Assembly: GCF_965279055.1 (NCBI RefSeq)
Contig: NZ_OZ257125.1
Location: forward strand, 4,960,001-5,024,000
DNA: 64,000 nucleotides
Source of the DNA: Hydrocarboniphaga sp965279055
GTDB taxonomy: Bacteria > Pseudomonadota > Gammaproteobacteria > Nevskiales > Nevskiaceae
Direction of reading: 5' to 3'
Positions 46,204 to 54,037 of this stretch are shown in pieces. The stretch's first letter is position 1, and each line of letters opens with the position of its first letter. A model generated the notes under the pieces. The model ran no database searches and was not told where the DNA came from. It was given only the letters and a program-made list of their open reading frames with translations. A program made the position numbers and the translations under genes.

Positions 46204-47526
46204 GTGACCAATATTGGTAATGATCAAGAGTCGCTTGAACGCGCACTGATGCAGGCACGTCAAGCAATGGCTGCTGGCCAACTGGCGCAAGCGGTAGAAG
46301 TGTACACGGCGATTCTGGGCGTCGACGCGAGTCACGCTGAAGCGCTCAATGCTTTGGCGATGAATGCTATGCGTTCCGGCGATCTCGGGAAGGGGGTCGG
46401 CTTGCTCGAAAAGGCGGCTCAGATCCATCCCCGCGATGCTCTGACTCTTAACAATTTGGGTCAGGCCTACCAGGCCGCCAATGCCTCGCAGCAGGCGCTC
46501 GCGGCCTACACCGCGGCGCTTAGCGTCAAGCCAGAGTTATATGTTACGCGCCTGTCGGTTGCTCGATTGCTGGAGCAGGCGGGGCGTGGCGACGAAGCCC
46601 TCCCCCTCTATTTCAAAGCAATAGCCGACGCGCAGCGGCATGGAAGATGGCTTAGTGCGGATTCGACATCTCTGAATCTCCAGCCGCTGGTCCAGCATGC
46701 GATTCGTGTGGTGAACGAAGGCCGCCGGAAGCTGTTTGGGCGCTTGATGGATGGACTGCAGCAACAGTTCGGCAGCGCTGGACTGACTCGCGTCGCCGAC
46801 TGTCTGGCCGCGTACTTGGGCGAGAGACAGGTCCAGTATTCTGATCCGGAGCAACGGCCGACATTCCTCTATTTCCCCGGCCTGCCGGCCAGCCCGTATC
46901 TGGACAAGCGGTTGGTGCCAGAACTAGAGCAGCTTGAGGCCAGCACCGAGGCAATTCGTTACGAGTTGCTGGCAGTGTTAGATGGTCAGACCGGGATGGA
47001 GCGGGTCTTTCTAGATGACTCGGTGGAAGATGTAAATTTGCGTGGTTATCGAGGCAAGCCCAGTTGGAACGGCTATTACTTCCATCGCCATGGCGATCCC
47101 AGAAAAGACAATCGCGCCGCCTGCCCGTATACCGCTGCCGCTTTGGATCGACTGCCGTTGTGCCGAGTGCGCGAACACGGCCCGGAAACACTGTTCTCCG
47201 TGCTTGCACCGGGAACTCATCTGTTGCCGCATCGCGGAGTCACTAACACCCGCTCGGTAGGCCACTTAGCGTTGATTGTCCCTCCTGATTGTGCGCTAAG
47301 CGTGTCTGGTATCGAATACCAGTGGTCCGAATCAAGCACCGTGCTCTTCGACGATACTTACTCGCACGAGGCCTGGAACAAAAGTGACCGACTCCGGATC
47401 GTGTTGATTTTCGATATCTGGAACCCATACCTGACCGAGATGGAGCGGGCTGCAGTCAAAGAGCTGGTGATGGCGATTGGGGACTTTCGGGTTGCGGGAG
47501 AAACTTTGCCGGCGCTGCCAGCATGA
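46204..47526 (+). CDS. TPR-containing aspartyl/asparaginyl beta-hydroxylase
   Basis: Start chosen at GTG 46204 (440 residues), because the longer open frame from 46078 would overlap the divergent oxygenase start. Residues 1-150 are TPR-like (AEALNALAMNAMRSGDLG, ALTLNNLGQAYQAAN). The C-terminal domain is a PF05118-type beta-hydroxylase: HRGVTNTRSVGHLAL, FDDTYSHEAWN and the following arginine give the two iron-binding histidines and the 2-oxoglutarate arginine. The stop overlaps the start of the next gene (ATGA), indicating coupled translation. The likely reaction is beta-hydroxylation of Asp or Asn in a peptide bound by the TPR part. Confidence 0.85.
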   Translation: MTNIGNDQESLERALMQARQAMAAGQLAQAVEVYTAILGVDASHAEALNALAMNAMRSGDLGKGVGLLEKAAQIHPRDALTLNNLGQAYQAANASQQALAAYTAALSVKPELYVTRLSVARLLEQAGRGDEALPLYFKAIADAQRHGRWLSADSTSLNLQPLVQHAIRVVNEGRRKLFGRLMDGLQQQFGSAGLTRVADCLAAYLGERQVQYSDPEQRPTFLYFPGLPASPYLDKRLVPELEQLEASTEAIRYELLAVLDGQTGMERVFLDDSVEDVNLRGYRGKPSWNGYYFHRHGDPRKDNRAACPYTAAALDRLPLCRVREHGPETLFSVLAPGTHLLPHRGVTNTRSVGHLALIVPPDCALSVSGIEYQWSESSTVLFDDTYSHEAWNKSDRLRIVLIFDIWNPYLTEMERAAVKELVMAIGDFRVAGETLPALPA

Positions 47527-49346
47527 AACTGCCACAGGCTTTTGTTCGTTTGCCATTGCGTTTTGATGTCGCAAGGCTCGCCGCCGAGGTGAAGGCGTTG
47601 CCGCCCGAGGCTTGGTCTTCGCACCCGACCGGATACAAAGGTAACAGTGCCGTCCGGTTGATTACACTCGATGGCGGAGAAAACGACGCCATGACTGGCG
47701 GCGAGATGCGGCCAACACGACACTTGATGGCGTCGCCGTATTTGCAGCAGGTGCTGCAGAGCCTCAACACGGTATGGAGTCGCTCGCGCCTGATGAAGCT
47801 GGCACCTGGTGCAACCGTACCCGAACATGCCGACATCAACTATCACTGGTTCAAACGAGTTCGCGTTCACATTCCGATACTGACCACGCCAGAGGTCAAG
47901 TTCTACTGCGGACAGGACGTGGTGCATATGGCCGCGGGGGAATCCTGGATCTTCGATAACTGGCGCCCGCATCGGGTAGAGAACAACTCGGCGTCTGATC
48001 GCGTGCATTTGGTCGCCGACACCACGGGTAGCGCCGCTTTCTGGAACCTGGCCTCGGCTGGACTGCGAGCCGAAGCATTCCGCGATGTACAGTTTCAGCC
48101 GGGCCGCAACGTGCGACTGCTGCTAGAGCGGTTCAACGTATCCAAGGTCATGCATCCAGCGGAGATGGAACAGCTGATGAGTGATTTGGCTCAGGAAGCT
48201 GTGCCTCAAGCCGCCGAGGCCGTCCCGCGCGTGGCCCTGTTTCAGCACCTGTTGGAGTCGTTCTGCAGCAACTGGCGACAGCTTTGGTGTTTACATGGCG
48301 ATACCGACGCTGGCTTGGCGCAGTACGAACAACTGATGACGGAATTGGGTCAGGCGATTGCACCGATAGCCGAGGGACTGGCGGTTCACGCGAATGGAAC
48401 GCCGGTTGCCAAAGTGATGAACGCGCGGCTGCAATATGCGATCAACCTGCCTGAAGACCAAGCGCCTCGGCTTGAATCGCCGCGTAATGCGTCGTCTAGC
48501 TCCCGAGTCGCACCTGTGCCCGTGTTCGAGCGCCCCATCTTTATCGTCGCCGCGCCGCGTTCAGGAAGCACGCTGCTATTCGAGACTCTGGCTTGCACAA
48601 CGCAGCTATGGACAGTGGGCGGCGAAGCCCATTGGTTGGTCGAAGGCATTGATCAGCTCGCCCCGGGCGCGCCCGGAATTGACAGCAACCGATTGCTGGC
48701 AGCACATGCCACGCCTGAGATATCGGCTCTGATCAAGTCACGCTTGGCACAGAAGCTGATCAATCAGGGGGCAACAGTGTTGCCGGACATGTTTCGTTCG
48801 CTCGAGAAGACGCCGAAAAATTCGCTGCGGATTCCGTTCTTCAACGAAATTTTCCCGGATGCGCTGTTTGTATTTCTATGGCGCGATCCTCGCGAAAATG
48901 TCAGCAGCATCATCGAGGCATGGAAGTCCGGGGGATGGATAACCTATCCACGTCTGCCGCAATGGCAAGGCCCATGGTCCCTGCTGTTACCACCAGGGTG
49001 GCAATCGATGCGCAATCAGCCGTTAGCTGAGATTGCCGCCTTTCAGTGGGATTCGACTAACCGGATCATCATGGACGATCTGAGCGCTATCGATCCGCAG
49101 CGTGTGTTGACAGTCAACTACGCTGAATTGCTGCAGAGCCCTGGCATGACCATCCAGCGCATTTGTTCATTTGCCGGGTTGCAATTTGATGCCGAGCTCA
49201 AACAGCGAACGACCCGGCCGCTGCCGTCGTCTAAACATACTCTCACACCACCGGCGCCCGACAAATGGCTGAGCAACTCTGGCTCGATTGTCCCAATCTT
49301 GCATAAACTGGAGCAGACTTGGAGCCGCCTGCGTGCTTTGGGGTGA
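47523..49346 (+). CDS. Fusion of an Asp/Asn-hydroxylase-like domain and a sulfotransferase
   Basis: The 607-residue product has two catalytic-type domains. Residues 1-175 resemble the Asp/Asn beta-hydroxylase fold: LAPGATVPEHADINYHW (H102, D104), FDNWRPHRVENNS (H150) and R160. Residues 335-607 are a sulfotransferase with the phosphosulfate loop APRSGSTLLFETL (344-356) and the 3'-phosphate segment FLWRDPRENVSSI. A linker of about 160 residues lies between them. The fusion puts hydroxylation and sulfonation in one polypeptide, supporting a two-step modification of one substrate. It overlaps the upstream gene by 4 bp. Confidence 0.82.
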   Translation: MKLPQAFVRLPLRFDVARLAAEVKALPPEAWSSHPTGYKGNSAVRLITLDGGENDAMTGGEMRPTRHLMASPYLQQVLQSLNTVWSRSRLMKLAPGATVPEHADINYHWFKRVRVHIPILTTPEVKFYCGQDVVHMAAGESWIFDNWRPHRVENNSASDRVHLVADTTGSAAFWNLASAGLRAEAFRDVQFQPGRNVRLLLERFNVSKVMHPAEMEQLMSDLAQEAVPQAAEAVPRVALFQHLLESFCSNWRQLWCLHGDTDAGLAQYEQLMTELGQAIAPIAEGLAVHANGTPVAKVMNARLQYAINLPEDQAPRLESPRNASSSSRVAPVPVFERPIFIVAAPRSGSTLLFETLACTTQLWTVGGEAHWLVEGIDQLAPGAPGIDSNRLLAAHATPEISALIKSRLAQKLINQGATVLPDMFRSLEKTPKNSLRIPFFNEIFPDALFVFLWRDPRENVSSIIEAWKSGGWITYPRLPQWQGPWSLLLPPGWQSMRNQPLAEIAAFQWDSTNRIIMDDLSAIDPQRVLTVNYAELLQSPGMTIQRICSFAGLQFDAELKQRTTRPLPSSKHTLTPPAPDKWLSNSGSIVPILHKLEQTWSRLRALG

Positions 49347-49396
49347 GTTGCCATCATTTTTGCTTGTTGTCCCAAGAAGAGTTCAAGGAGTCTGTC

Positions 49397-49675
49397 GTGA
49401 GCATGGTCAAACCGAGTTGCTTCCTCCTTCTGGCGCTGTTATCGGCCAATGTCGTCCGGGCCGACGAGATCGTTGCGCCGCAGCCCCCCGCTGCTTCAGT
49501 TGAGACCGTACCTGTCGAGGACAAGGTTATTTGCACGACGGAGCGCCAGACTGGCTCGAATCTGCCGCATCGGGTCTGCATGACGGCGTCTCAGCGTGCC
49601 GCGATGCGGGACAACGCCCACCAAGTGATGTCGTCGGCTCGCCGCAAGACGTCCGCGATCGGCGGCGGCGGCTAA
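49397..49675 (+). CDS. Small secreted protein with two conserved cysteines
   Basis: 92 residues from GTG 49397, six nt after AAGGAG; ATG 49403 is an alternative. A signal peptide covers about 1-22 (CFLLLALLSANVVRADE). The mature part has ICTTERQTGSNLPHRVCMT, a pattern of two cysteines around TGSxxxxR that recurs in small periplasmic proteins of xanthomonads and sphingomonads, then a basic, Gly-ending tail. Function unknown. It follows the modification enzymes by about 50 nt, so it is a candidate substrate or an accessory factor, but it could be independent. Confidence 0.7.
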   Translation: MSMVKPSCFLLLALLSANVVRADEIVAPQPPAASVETVPVEDKVICTTERQTGSNLPHRVCMTASQRAAMRDNAHQVMSSARRKTSAIGGGG

Positions 49676-49771
49676 ACAGAACCGATGGGTGCGCCGGCGT
49701 AACATGAGGCATTTGCTGGCGCAAGAGTGGAATCCGAGCGCCCGACTCCGGGCGTTCGCCCGAGTTGGAAG

Positions 49772-49826
49772 TGCTAGCATCGCGGCCCGGACTCGTTCGC
49801 TTCCGCCGGCGCCATTTGGGGCGCCG
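49772..49826 (+). promoter_or_regulatory. Candidate extended -10 promoter and leader hairpin of the TonB2 operon
   Basis: TGC-TAGCAT at 49772-49780 is an extended -10; no good -35 is seen at 17 bp. Just downstream CGGCGCC (49807-49813) pairs with GGCGCCG (49820-49826) around ATTTGG, followed by an AT-rich stretch and the AGGA site of the DUF3450 gene. The hairpin could attenuate the operon. Confidence 0.45.
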
Positions 49827-49846
49827 ATCTTCATTTCAGGATAAAC

Positions 49847-50623
49847 ATGATGATGACGACCAGTCGGCCACGCCGACTCGTATTCGCAGCTTTGGTCATT
49901 TCGCCGGCGCTACTTCTGGGCAATTCCGGATGGGCGCAGGACAAGGTCACGGCCGTTGTCGGCGAGCAGACCAAGACCGAGGCGGCCGCGCAGGCTTCCC
50001 AGAAGCGCATCACCCAGCTCGATGAGGAGGCCAGCGGCATGCTCGCCGACTACCGTCAGGCGCTGGTCGAGGCTCAGAGCCTGAAGGCTTACACCGACCA
50101 GCTGGGTGCGCAGGTCAAGTCCCAGGACGACGAGATCAAGGGCATGTCGACCCAGATCGCCGACATCGAGACCACGTCGCGCGAAGTGCTGCCGATGATG
50201 ACCAAGATGCTCGATACGCTTGAGCAGTTCGTCAAACTCGATATGCCGTTCCTGCCCGATGAGCGCAGCAACCGCATCGCCACGCTCAAAGAAATGATGA
50301 CGCGTGCCGACGTGTCGCTTTCCGAGAAATATCGCCGCATCGTCGAGGCCTATCAGGTCGAGATGGAATATGGCCGCACGATCGAGGCCTACGAAGGCAA
50401 GGTCGGCGAAAAGACCGTGCAGTTCCTGCGTACCGGCCGCGTCGCGCTGTTGTACCAGACGCTGGACGGCAAGGAGACCGGCTACTGGGACGTCAACGCC
50501 AAGAAGTGGGTCGTCGACTCGGCCTATAACGATTCGATCACGGCAGGCCTGAAGGTCGCCAAGAAGCAAGCGGCACCGGACTTCATCAAGGTCCCGGTCC
50601 CGGCTCCGAAGGAGATCAAGTAA
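49847..50623 (+). CDS. DUF3450 family periplasmic protein of the TonB2 operon
   Basis: 258 residues with a signal peptide (about 1-30, ending GWAQ). A long coiled coil (about 35-110: EAAAQASQKRITQLDEEASG) is followed by a compact domain with MLDTLEQFVKLDMPFLPDER and the C-terminal ALLYQTLDGKETGYWD, all typical of DUF3450. Members are encoded directly before TtpC in TonB2-type clusters and are thought to assist energy transduction; no enzymatic role is known. The stop overlaps the next ATG by one base (TAATG). Confidence 0.85.
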   Translation: MMMTTSRPRRLVFAALVISPALLLGNSGWAQDKVTAVVGEQTKTEAAAQASQKRITQLDEEASGMLADYRQALVEAQSLKAYTDQLGAQVKSQDDEIKGMSTQIADIETTSREVLPMMTKMLDTLEQFVKLDMPFLPDERSNRIATLKEMMTRADVSLSEKYRRIVEAYQVEMEYGRTIEAYEGKVGEKTVQFLRTGRVALLYQTLDGKETGYWDVNAKKWVVDSAYNDSITAGLKVAKKQAAPDFIKVPVPAPKEIK

Positions 50624-52005
50624 TGTCGCGCCCGATGTCGCAGAAAATTCGTGCGTCAGCGGTTGCGCTGATGCTGTTCGCCGCCGCCGCTCCGGTGGCC
50701 TACGCCGCCGCTCCGGGCAACCTCGACGAACTGCTCGAGCAGACCCGCTCGCAGCGTGATCGTGAAGCCGCCGCCAACAAGGAGCGTGAAGCCAAGTTCC
50801 TCGCCGAGCGCGACAAGCAGGCTGCACTGCTGTCACAGGCCAAGGCTGAGTTGAGCGAGCTGCAGAACAAGCAGAAATCGCTTTCCGCCGCCTTCGATTC
50901 CAACGAAAAGAAGCTCACCGAGCTGCAGGCCCAGCTCGACGCCAAGTCCGGCAACATGGGTGAAATGTTCGGCGTCGTGCGCCAGGTCGCCAACGACTTC
51001 TCGTCGGTGGTGCGCAACTCGATGATCAGTGCGCAGTATCCGGATCGCGAAGAATTCGTAACCAAGCTCGCCGCCACCAAGGCGCTGCCGTCGATCAGCG
51101 ACCTCGAGCGCTTCTGGTTTGAGCTGCAGCGCGAAATGACCGAGACCGGCAGCGTCGTGCGGTTCAAGAGCAAGGTCGTCCAGCCTGATGGCAGCTCGGT
51201 CGACGAGTCGGTGTCGCGCATCGGTTCGTTCACCGCGGTGGCCGACGGCAAGTACCTCGCCTATCTGCCCAGCGAACACAAGCTCGCGGTGATGGCGCGC
51301 CAGCCGGGCGGCAAGTTCCAGTCGGCGGCGTCCGATCTGACTGCGGCCACTTCCGGCTACGTCGGTACCGAACTTGACCCCACCCGCGGTGTGCTGCTGA
51401 CGATTTACGCGCAGCGTCCGAATTGGATCGAGCGCATCAAGCATGGCGAAGGCGTCAACTACGTGATCCTGTTGGTCGGCATCATCGGTGCGATCCTGGG
51501 CGTCTACCAGTTCTTCTACCTGATGGGCGTGCGCGGCAAGGTCAAGAAGCAGCTGACGCAGATCGATCGCCCGACCACCGACAATCCGCTGGGCCGCGTG
51601 CTCGCCAGCTTCAAGGGCGACGGCAGCCGCATCGAAGAAGATGCCGAAGTCGTCGAGCTGCGCATCTCCGAGGCGGTTCTGCGCGAAGTGCCGCCGCTGG
51701 AGCGCTTCCAGGCCTTTCTGCGTCTGGCCGTCGCCGCGGGCCCGCTGCTCGGCCTGATCGGTACCGTCATCGGCATGATCATCACCTTCCAGAGCATCAC
51801 CGAGTCCGGCTCCAGCGATCCCAAGCTGATGGCCGCCGGTATCTCGGCGGCGATGATCGCCACGGTGCTCGGCCTGGGTATCGCGATCCCGCTGCTGTTC
51901 GCCAACGCTTGGCTGACCTCGCTTTCCAAGCAGATCATTCAGATCCTGGACGAGCAGAGCACGGGCCTGCTGGCCGAGCGTCTTGAGGGCAAGACCGGTG
52001 CTTGA
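50623..52005 (+). CDS. TtpC-like MotA/TolQ/ExbB proton-channel protein with periplasmic extension
   Basis: 460 residues: signal/anchor at about 8-30, a long coiled-coil periplasmic region (about 35-110), a folded middle segment, and a C-terminal MotA/TolQ/ExbB domain (about 280-450) with membrane segments at VILLVGIIGAILGVYQFFYL, PLLGLIGTVIGMIITF and AMIATVLGLGIAIPLLF. This architecture corresponds to TtpC, the extra subunit of the Vibrio TonB2 system. It is co-translated with DUF3450 and overlaps the start of ExbB. Confidence 0.87.
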   Translation: MSRPMSQKIRASAVALMLFAAAAPVAYAAAPGNLDELLEQTRSQRDREAAANKEREAKFLAERDKQAALLSQAKAELSELQNKQKSLSAAFDSNEKKLTELQAQLDAKSGNMGEMFGVVRQVANDFSSVVRNSMISAQYPDREEFVTKLAATKALPSISDLERFWFELQREMTETGSVVRFKSKVVQPDGSSVDESVSRIGSFTAVADGKYLAYLPSEHKLAVMARQPGGKFQSAASDLTAATSGYVGTELDPTRGVLLTIYAQRPNWIERIKHGEGVNYVILLVGIIGAILGVYQFFYLMGVRGKVKKQLTQIDRPTTDNPLGRVLASFKGDGSRIEEDAEVVELRISEAVLREVPPLERFQAFLRLAVAAGPLLGLIGTVIGMIITFQSITESGSSDPKLMAAGISAAMIATVLGLGIAIPLLFANAWLTSLSKQIIQILDEQSTGLLAERLEGKTGA

Positions 52006-52522
52006 CATGCTGCTCGCCCCGTTCGTTGCATTGCATCGCATGCGCGAACTGGGCGGCCCGATTGTCGATTACATTTTCTTCGCATGCCTGTGCATGTGGA
52101 CGTTGACGTTCGAGCGCTACTGGTACTTCTCGAAGGTACTGCCGCGCGATGCGGCGAACTACCTCGATCAGTGGAAGCAGCGCGCCGACCACCACACCTG
52201 GGCTTCGCGCAACATCCGCACGGCGATGATCTCGCGTCTGAACGCGGCGATGACGGCTAACCTGCAGTTGCTGCGCGTGCTGGTGCCGCTGTGCCCCTTG
52301 CTGGGCCTGCTCGGCACCGTGTCGGGCATGCTCAACGTGTTCGACGCGATGGCGGCCCGCGGTTCGGCCGACGCGCGTTCGATGGCCAACGGCGTGTCCG
52401 AGGCGATGATCTGCACGCTCACCGGCCTGTCGGTCAGCATCAGCGGTCTGTACCCGGTGTACTACTTCCGTAATCGCGCGCGGCTCGAAACCGAGCTGCT
52501 CGCCGACAAGTTCGAGTATTAA
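51998..52522 (+). CDS. exbB: ExbB-like biopolymer transport protein
   Basis: A short ExbB of the TonB2 type, 174 residues from GTG 51998 (GAGGG 8 nt upstream); ATG 52007 is possible. It has three hydrophobic segments, the last two being LVPLCPLLGLLGTVSGMLNVF and the segment around CTLTGLSVSISGLYPVYY, where the channel glutamate EAMIC and threonine lie. It forms the proton channel with ExbD and energises TonB. Its 5' end overlaps ttpC by 8 bp. Confidence 0.88.
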   Translation: MLDMLLAPFVALHRMRELGGPIVDYIFFACLCMWTLTFERYWYFSKVLPRDAANYLDQWKQRADHHTWASRNIRTAMISRLNAAMTANLQLLRVLVPLCPLLGLLGTVSGMLNVFDAMAARGSADARSMANGVSEAMICTLTGLSVSISGLYPVYYFRNRARLETELLADKFEY

Positions 52523-52528
52523 GCCGCC

Positions 52529-52951
52529 ATGCGTATGCGTCGCCACCGACACAGCGAGGAGTCCGACGGGGCCGGCATCGATCTCGCGCCGATGCTGGAT
52601 TTCGTGCTGAATCTGCTGATCTTCTTCATCATCACCGCGGTGTTCGTCAAGGAGATCGGCATCACCGTCAGCCGCCCGACTTCCGCCGCCGCAGAGAAGA
52701 AGGAAGGCGGCGCGATCATCATCGCGATCCGCGCCAGCGGTGAAATCTACGTCGGCAATCGCCTGGTCGATCTGCGCGCTGTCCGCGCCAACATTGAACG
52801 TCTGCATGCGCAGAAGCCCGATGATTCCGTCGTCGTGACCGCCGAAGAAGCTGCCCCCACCGGCGCTCTGGTGCAGGTGATCGACCAGGTGCGCCAGGGC
52901 GGCGTGCAGAATGTATCCATCGCCGCGTCTGCCGCGGCGGCGGGAGGCTGA
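52529..52951 (+). CDS. exbD: ExbD-like biopolymer transport protein, first copy
   Basis: 140 residues with a single membrane helix, IDLAPMLDFVLNLLIFFIIT, bearing the proton-carrying aspartate (LD), then a periplasmic domain. A duplicate lies immediately downstream. Tandem ExbD genes are common in this cluster type. Confidence 0.9.
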   Translation: MRMRRHRHSEESDGAGIDLAPMLDFVLNLLIFFIITAVFVKEIGITVSRPTSAAAEKKEGGAIIIAIRASGEIYVGNRLVDLRAVRANIERLHAQKPDDSVVVTAEEAAPTGALVQVIDQVRQGGVQNVSIAASAAAAGG

Positions 52952-52957
52952 TCCGAA

Positions 52958-53368
52958 ATGAGGTCCCGTCGTCATACCCCCGAGAACGAGGAAACCGGCA
53001 TCGATCTGGCGCCGATGCTCGACTTCGTGCTGAATCTGCTGATCTTTTTCATCATCACGACCTCGTTCGTCAAAGAGGCCGGCGTCACCGTCACGCGTCC
53101 CGCGGCCGAGACCGCCGAAAGCCGCGACAACGGCAACATCCTGATCGCGATCCGCCCCAACGGCGACATCTGGATGGACAAGCGACGTATCGATCTGCGC
53201 GACGTACGCGGCTCGGTCGAGCGCCTGCATGCCGAGCGTCCGGACGACACCGTCGTCATCATCGCCGACCAAGCGTCGCAGACCGGCACGCTGACCAAGG
53301 TCATGGACCAGGTCAAGCTCGGCGGCGTCAACGACGTGTCAATCGCCGCACTGCATTCGGGCGGGTAA
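52958..53368 (+). CDS. exbD: ExbD-like biopolymer transport protein, second copy
   Basis: 136 residues, closely similar to the preceding ExbD in the helix (IDLAPMLDFVLNLLIFFIIT), but diverged in the periplasmic domain (DKRRIDLRDVRGSVERLH). The pair arose by tandem duplication and may form heteromers. It starts 6 nt after the first copy. Confidence 0.9.
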   Translation: MRSRRHTPENEETGIDLAPMLDFVLNLLIFFIITTSFVKEAGVTVTRPAAETAESRDNGNILIAIRPNGDIWMDKRRIDLRDVRGSVERLHAERPDDTVVIIADQASQTGTLTKVMDQVKLGGVNDVSIAALHSGG

Positions 53369-53374
53369 TAGCGA

Positions 53375-54037
53375 ATGCGAAACACCACTTCCAGCCGTAC
53401 CCGACTGCCGATCGCCGCCTTCGCCGGTCTGGTGTTTTCGGCGCTGATGTTTCTCGGCCTGTTTGGCCTGATCAATCGTCATGGCGGCGGCATCGACAAG
53501 GCCGACACCTTACCGACGATCGACTTCGTGCGCCTGAAACGCGATACCGAACTGCAGACGCTGGAACGGCGCAAACCGCCACCCCCGCCGCCGCCGCCGA
53601 AGACCCCGCCGCCGCCGAAATTGAAAGTCGCGACCGATACGCCACAGGAGCAGCAGACGCCGTTCGCGATGCCGAATCTGGGGCTGTCCGCCAGCGTCGG
53701 TGGCGGTCCGTTCCTGGGCGCGATGGGCTCGGGCGGTGGTGCCCCGGCCGGCGGTCTGTTCGACGGCGACATCATTCCGATGCAGCGCATCCAGCCGACC
53801 TATCCACGCCAGGCTGCGCGCGACGGCATTGAGGGCTACGTCAAGATCCAGTTCACGGTGAATGCCGACGGCACCGTTCGCGAGGCCAAGGTGCTCGAGT
53901 CCAAGCCGCGCGGCGTATTCGACGCGGCGGCGATCTCATCCGCGCTGCGGTGGAAGTTCAAGCCGAAAGTGGTCGATGGCAAGCCGGTCGATCAGCGCGG
54001 CGTCCAGACGATCAATTTCAAGTTGGGCGAAGAGTGA
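53375..54037 (+). CDS. tonB: TonB energy-transducing protein
   Basis: 220 residues: a membrane anchor (about 13-33), a proline-rich region (RRKPPPPPPPPKTPPPPK, about 66-83), a glycine-rich linker, and a C-terminal TonB domain (about 135-220: QPTYPRQAARDGIEGYVKI, ALRWKFKPKVVDGKPV). The length fits the short TonB2 class. The stop overlaps the next ATG (TGATG). Confidence 0.93.
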   Translation: MRNTTSSRTRLPIAAFAGLVFSALMFLGLFGLINRHGGGIDKADTLPTIDFVRLKRDTELQTLERRKPPPPPPPPKTPPPPKLKVATDTPQEQQTPFAMPNLGLSASVGGGPFLGAMGSGGGAPAGGLFDGDIIPMQRIQPTYPRQAARDGIEGYVKIQFTVNADGTVREAKVLESKPRGVFDAAAISSALRWKFKPKVVDGKPVDQRGVQTINFKLGEE

